In this document: positions 57,720 to 61,267 of the stretch, piece by piece
Position numbering within the stretch: the stretch's first letter is position 1
How the letters are laid out: each line of letters opens with the position of its first letter
Notes under the pieces: model-generated
The model's input: only the letters and a program-made list of their open reading frames with translations
Databases searched by the model: none
What the model was told of the DNA's origin: nothing
Translations under genes and position numbers: made by a program
Assembly (NCBI RefSeq): GCF_016765615.1
Contig: NZ_JAESWA010000012.1
Coordinates: forward strand, 1 to 61,267
Reading direction: 5' to 3'
Source of the DNA: Clostridium paridis
GTDB taxonomy: Bacteria; Bacillota; Clostridia; Clostridiales; Clostridiaceae
Length of the DNA: 61,267 bases

Positions 57720-59642
57720 TTATGCATTAATTTTTACGTAGTTTAATCTTCCACCTGCATTTATTACTTCTATTTCTTTTTCAGTTAATTCTACATTTAC
57801 CTTGAAGGTGTAGTTCCCTGTTTTATTTACAACTTCTAATACTCCAGAATTAAGAGCCTCTTTAATATCAGAAATAACTAATTCATCAAAATGATTAATC
57901 TTGTCATAGTCTTCTTCATTTACAAAAGTCATAGGTACTATTCCATTATTAATTAGATTAGCCTTATGAATTCTAGCAAAGCTCTTAGCTATAACACCTT
58001 TAACTCCTAAATAAAGTGGTGCAAGCGCTGCATGTTCTCTTGATGACCCTTGACCATAGTTACTACCTCCAACTATAAACCCACCGTTATTTTCCTTTGC
58101 ATACTTAGGGAAGTTTTCATCTACTGTATTGAAACAATAGTCTGCTAAGTATGGAATATTAGATCTATATGGTAGTAATTTTGAATTTGATGGCATGATA
58201 TGGTCAGTTGTAATATTATCTCCAACCTTTAATATAGCTTTTCCTTCTAATGAATCCCCAAGTGGATTATTAACTGGGAATGGTTTTATATTAGGTCCTC
58301 TCTTTATTTCAACCTTGCTTCCATCTACTGCTGGAGCTATTATCATACTATCATCAATTAAGAAACTTTCTGGTAACTCAACCTTTATATCAATATCTAA
58401 TTCAGTTGGATCAGTTAAATATCCATTTATAGCTGATACCGCTGCTGTTTCTGGTGATACTAAATAAACTTTTGCCGTTAAAGTTCCACTTCTTCCATAG
58501 AAATTTCTATTGAAGGTTCTTAAAGAAACTGCATCAGTTCCTGGCGCTTGCCCCATACCTATACAAGGACCACAAGAATTTTCAAGTATTCTAGCTCCCG
58601 CACTTATAATATCTGCAAGTGCTCCGTTTCTAGATAACATCTCCATAACTTGTCTTGATCCTGGCGCAATTACTAAGCTAACTTCTGGATGTACTTTTTT
58701 ACCTTTAAGGATTTTAGATACTTTCATTAAATCCTCATACGATGAATTAGTACAACTTCCTATAGCAACTTGATCAACTTTTATTTTTCCTATTGATTTA
58801 ATTTCTTCAACATTATCTGGTGAATGTGGCTTAGCTGCAAGTGGCTTAAGCTCAGATAAATCTATAGTAATCTCTTCATCATATATTGCATCTACATCTG
58901 GTTTAAATTCTATCCAATCTTCTTCTCTTCCTTGAGCTTTAAAATACTCAAGAGTTCTTTCATCACTTGGGAATATTGAGGTTGTAGCTCCAAGTTCTGC
59001 TCCCATATTTGTTATAGTAGCTCTTTCTGGAACTGAAAGAGTCTTAACTCCCTCTCCTGCATATTCAAATACTTTTCCAACTCCACCTTTTACAGTAAGC
59101 CTTCTTAATACTTCAAGAATTATATCCTTTGCTGCTACCATAGGCTTTAATTCACCTATAAGATTAATCTTACAAACCTTAGGAGTATTAATATAATAAG
59201 CTCCTCCACCCATTGCTAAAGCAACATCTAATCCACCTGCACCCATTGCAAGCATTCCAACTCCTCCTGCTGTAGGTGTATGTGAATCTGATCCTGTTAA
59301 AGTTTCACCTGGTGTTGAGAATCTTTCTAAGAAAACTTGGTGACATATACCGTTTCCTGGTTTTGAAAAATATACTCCATATTTAGATGCTACTGTTTGA
59401 ATAAATGCATGATCATCAGCATTTTCAAAGCCTTGTTGCAGCATATTATGATCAATAAAAGCAACACTTCTTTTAGTTTTTACTCTATCTATCCCCATAG
59501 CTTCTAATTGAAGGTATGCCATTGTACCTGTTGAATCTTGCGTAAGGGTTTGGTCTATTTTAATACCTATTGGTTCTCCTACTACAAGTTCTCCTTCTAC
59601 TAAATGTGATTTTAATATTTTATAGACTAAATTTTCGCCCAT
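57720..59642 (-). CDS. acn: aconitate hydratase
   Basis: 640 aa, shorter AcnA/LeuC-like single-chain aconitase. [4Fe-4S] ligands in [13 protein letters not shown] and [15 protein letters not shown]. Also [29 protein letters not shown], a linker at about residues 450-480, and a swivel domain with [19 protein letters not shown]. Converts citrate to isocitrate. ATG after AAGGGGGAAG. Middle gene of the operon, 16 bases after the citrate synthase-like gene. Confidence 0.96.
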   Translation of the reverse strand: MGENLVYKILKSHLVEGELVVGEPIGIKIDQTLTQDSTGTMAYLQLEAMGIDRVKTKRSVAFIDHNMLQQGFENADDHAFIQTVASKYGVYFSKPGNGICHQVFLERFSTPGETLTGSDSHTPTAGGVGMLAMGAGGLDVALAMGGGAYYINTPKVCKINLIGELKPMVAAKDIILEVLRRLTVKGGVGKVFEYAGEGVKTLSVPERATITNMGAELGATTSIFPSDERTLEYFKAQGREEDWIEFKPDVDAIYDEEITIDLSELKPLAAKPHSPDNVEEIKSIGKIKVDQVAIGSCTNSSYEDLMKVSKILKGKKVHPEVSLVIAPGSRQVMEMLSRNGALADIISAGARILENSCGPCIGMGQAPGTDAVSLRTFNRNFYGRSGTLTAKVYLVSPETAAVSAINGYLTDPTELDIDIKVELPESFLIDDSMIIAPAVDGSKVEIKRGPNIKPFPVNNPLGDSLEGKAILKVGDNITTDHIMPSNSKLLPYRSNIPYLADYCFNTVDENFPKYAKENNGGFIVGGSNYGQGSSREHAALAPLYLGVKGVIAKSFARIHKANLINNGIVPMTFVNEEDYDKINHFDELVISDIKEALNSGVLEVVNKTGNYTFKVNVELTEKEIEVINAGGRLNYVKINA

Positions 59643-59658
59643 CTTTCTTCCCCCTTGC

Positions 59659-60813
59659 TTATTGCTTATTTATTCTCTTATAATCTCTATAGAGCTGAAC
59701 TATTTCTTTATCAAAAAGGCTTCTCTTAAGATTAACTGAAACTTCTCTAACTTTAGCTAAAAGCCATTCAGCAGCCTGACTATCTAGTTCTTCCCCATAC
59801 TCCTTAAACTTATTTATTATGCTTGCTCTTCCAGAATGTTTACCTATTACTAATTGTCTTTGCAAACCAACTTCATCTGGTGAAAAAGCTTCATAGTTTT
59901 TAGGATTTTTTATTGCCCCATCTGCATGAATTCCTGATTCATGAGCAAACATATTTGTACCAACTATAGCCTTCCATATAGGAAGATCTCTTCCTGAAGC
60001 TCTAGATACATATTCAGATAATTCTCTAAACATTTTAGTATCTGCATTAACTTCATATCCATAAACGTGTTTAAGAGCCATTAGCACCTCTTCTAGTGCT
60101 GCATTTCCAGCTCTCTCACCTAATCCATTTACAGTTACTCCTACATGAGTAGCTCCCCCTAAGATTCCTGCAATGGCATTTGCTGTAGCCATACCAAAAT
60201 CATTATGGGTGTGCATTTCTATATCAAAATTTGTATTATCTCTTAAATCTTTAATGATACTATTAATTTTAAATGGTTCCATTATTCCAACAGTATCACA
60301 ATATCTAAATCTATCGGCACCTGCATTTTTAGCTTCTTTTATAAACTGTACAAGGAAATCCCTATCAGCCCTTGAGGAGTCTTCTCCGTTAACAGATATA
60401 TATACTCCGTTTTTCTTAGCAAACTCTACTGCTTTTACCATACTTTCCAAAACCCATTCTCTTGAGGTTTTAAGCTTATGCTCAATATGGATATCTGATA
60501 CTGATATTGAAATAGCAACAGCATCAACACCACAATCAATAGATTGCTCTATATCTGAAACTACGGCTCTATTCCAAGCCATTATTGAAGCTTTCAAGCC
60601 TCTCTTTGCGATAGTTTTTATAGCGGCTTTTTCATCTCCACCCATAGTAGGAATTCCAACTTCAAGCTGATCTACACCTAATTCATCAAGTAGTTCTGCT
60701 ATAGCTACCTTTTCATGATTTGAAAAAACTACACCTGCAGTTTGCTCTCCATCACGTAAAGTGGTATCTACAATAGTAATCTCTTTACCTGTTTTTAAAT
60801 CTTTAATAGACAT
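59659..60813 (-). CDS. NifV/homocitrate-synthase-like enzyme, probable Re-citrate synthase
   Basis: 384 aa from the ATG at 60813, chosen because AAAGGGGGA precedes it; an in-frame extension to 60864 lacks such a site. DRE-TIM metallolyase with DTTLRDGEQTAGVVFS, EMHTHNDFGMATANAIAGI (HTHND metal site), TVNGLGERAGNAALEEV, and HESGIHADG. By family it could be homocitrate synthase or isopropylmalate synthase, but it heads a three-gene unit with aconitase and IDH and no lys, nif or leu genes are near. In Clostridium kluyveri a homologue was shown to be Re-citrate synthase; the same job (oxaloacetate plus acetyl-CoA to citrate) is the best inference here. Confidence 0.88.
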   Translation of the reverse strand: MSIKDLKTGKEITIVDTTLRDGEQTAGVVFSNHEKVAIAELLDELGVDQLEVGIPTMGGDEKAAIKTIAKRGLKASIMAWNRAVVSDIEQSIDCGVDAVAISISVSDIHIEHKLKTSREWVLESMVKAVEFAKKNGVYISVNGEDSSRADRDFLVQFIKEAKNAGADRFRYCDTVGIMEPFKINSIIKDLRDNTNFDIEMHTHNDFGMATANAIAGILGGATHVGVTVNGLGERAGNAALEEVLMALKHVYGYEVNADTKMFRELSEYVSRASGRDLPIWKAIVGTNMFAHESGIHADGAIKNPKNYEAFSPDEVGLQRQLVIGKHSGRASIINKFKEYGEELDSQAAEWLLAKVREVSVNLKRSLFDKEIVQLYRDYKRINKQ

Positions 60814-60913
60814 TCTGATCCCCCTTTTTACTTTTTCTAAACCCCAATTTACACTCTTTGTCAAATTGTCATCACTTATGCAATAGATAAGCCTTCACAA
60901 TTCAATATACTCA

Positions 60914-60942
60914 ATTTTATCACAACAAAAAAATAATAACAA
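60914..60942 (-). promoter_or_regulatory. candidate promoter of the citrate-aconitase-IDH operon
   Basis: Minus strand TTGTTA (60937-60942), 17-base spacer, TAAAAT (60914-60919), about 100 bases before the first gene, leaving an untranslated leader. Confidence 0.55.
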
Positions 60943-61159
60943 GATTTTTTATACACCTTTGTATTCTTGTGTTTTCAAGCTTTAGAGCCTAGATTCCTTT
61001 AAAATTCCCTATTCCTAACATTTTTTACTTTTTGCAAGTTCAAAAAAAATTCTTTCACCTTCTTTGTAACAGCTCACTACAAAAAACATCATTTTTAAAC
61101 ATATTTTTATATTATAAGGTAATAAATTATTGTATTTTTCACTGAAAATTAAGTCATGA
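60943..61159. other. AT-rich intergenic region without gene
   Basis: No coding region, RNA gene or clear hairpin recognised between the citrate operon promoter and the hairpin cluster at the right edge. Confidence 0.5.
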
Positions 61160-61267
61160 CCACCCGTAAAACGGGTGGCATGCTCTAGCCCTATAAGGGC
61201 ATATTCCTGGCTGTGTCTCAAGACACGCTGAAAAATCCACCAACCGCAAAGTTTTTACAGACGGCCT
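61160..61267. other. three tandem hairpins, possible edge of an IS200/IS605-type element
   Basis: Less AT-rich than its surroundings. Hairpin 1: CCACCCG-TAAAA-CGGGTGG (61160-61178). Hairpin 2: GCCCT-ATA-AGGGC (61188-61200). Hairpin 3: GTGTCT/AGACAC (61213-61226). Such arrays occur at IS200/IS605 ends and in the guide (omega) RNAs of TnpB elements. No transposase gene is inside the window, so identity and direction are unproven. The window stops inside this segment. Confidence 0.45.

Noticed and set aside
59659-60813. Isopropylmalate synthase (leuA) call
   Set aside because: About 384 aa without the C-terminal LeuA allosteric domain, and no leucine genes nearby; citrate or homocitrate synthase fits better.
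61015-61221. Open frame of 68 codons on the minus strand at the right edge
   Set aside because: Its first 20 or so codons lie inside the hairpin array (the palindromes are translated) and the rest is AT-rich intergenic DNA; no ribosome binding site. More likely non-coding.

Overview
The window looks like core chromosome of a spore-forming, low-GC Gram-positive of the genus Clostridium (sensu stricto). Support: strong AT bias; a block of sporulation genes (spoVG, spoVT, yabP, yabQ, spoIIE); clostridial enzyme sets (formate-tetrahydrofolate ligase, NrdG, a ferredoxin-nitroreductase, a NifV-like probable Re-citrate synthase beside aconitase and isocitrate dehydrogenase); and the 5' end of a 16S rRNA gene at the left edge. 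Species cannot be named from sequence reading alone.

Layout. 1-417: start of a 16S rRNA gene on the minus strand with its promoter and boxA-like leader, then a divergent lipoprotein gene. 1.5-7.1 kb (minus): murD, T-box-controlled glyS, tRNA-Asn, greA-lysS. 7.2-18.3 kb (minus): a conserved protein of unknown function, dusB, coaX, fhs, ftsH, hpt, tilS, spoIIE. 18.7-19.4 kb: seven tRNA genes, a near-tandem duplication of a Met/fMet/Leu block. 19.5-38.9 kb (minus): yabR-like, divIC, yabQ, yabP, rqcP, hup, mazG, a MOP flippase, spoVT, prsA, mfd, pth, a three-gene signalling set (response regulator, kinase, HtrA-like protein lacking two catalytic residues), prs, glmU, spoVG, purR. From purR down to lysS the order largely follows the origin-proximal Bacillus subtilis region (purR-spoVG-gcaD-prs-spoVC-mfd-spoVT-yabM-yabN-yabO-yabP-yabQ-divIC-yabR-spoIIE-tilS-hprT-ftsH-coaX...dusB-lysS), with fhs, the tRNA array, prsA, hup and the signalling trio placed between these genes.

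39-61 kb is more mixed in strand: murC; a repetitive low-complexity protein; a YdcF-type protein; a LacI regulator followed by deoB-punA (nucleoside salvage); nitroreductase plus ArsR regulator; a zinc-ribbon protein; an M24 peptidase; a metallophosphoesterase; asnS; a HAD phosphatase; CorA; leucyl aminopeptidase; an alpha/beta hydrolase whose nucleophile is Gly; nrdG; an anchored orphan; and an operon for the oxidative citrate-to-2-oxoglutarate branch. The last ~110 bases hold three tandem hairpins of different composition, possibly the edge of an IS200/IS605-type element.

The best candidates for something undescribed are: a ~110-bp palindromic element present twice with compensatory arm changes (18605-18713, 21174-21285); the degenerate HtrA-like protein in a two-component operon (31455-32621); a shared palindrome before the LacI gene and deoB; the structured intergenic stretch at 40618-40704 next to the repetitive protein; and the Gly-for-Ser alpha/beta hydrolase. 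No CRISPR array, prophage, obvious defence system or complete transposon is visible.
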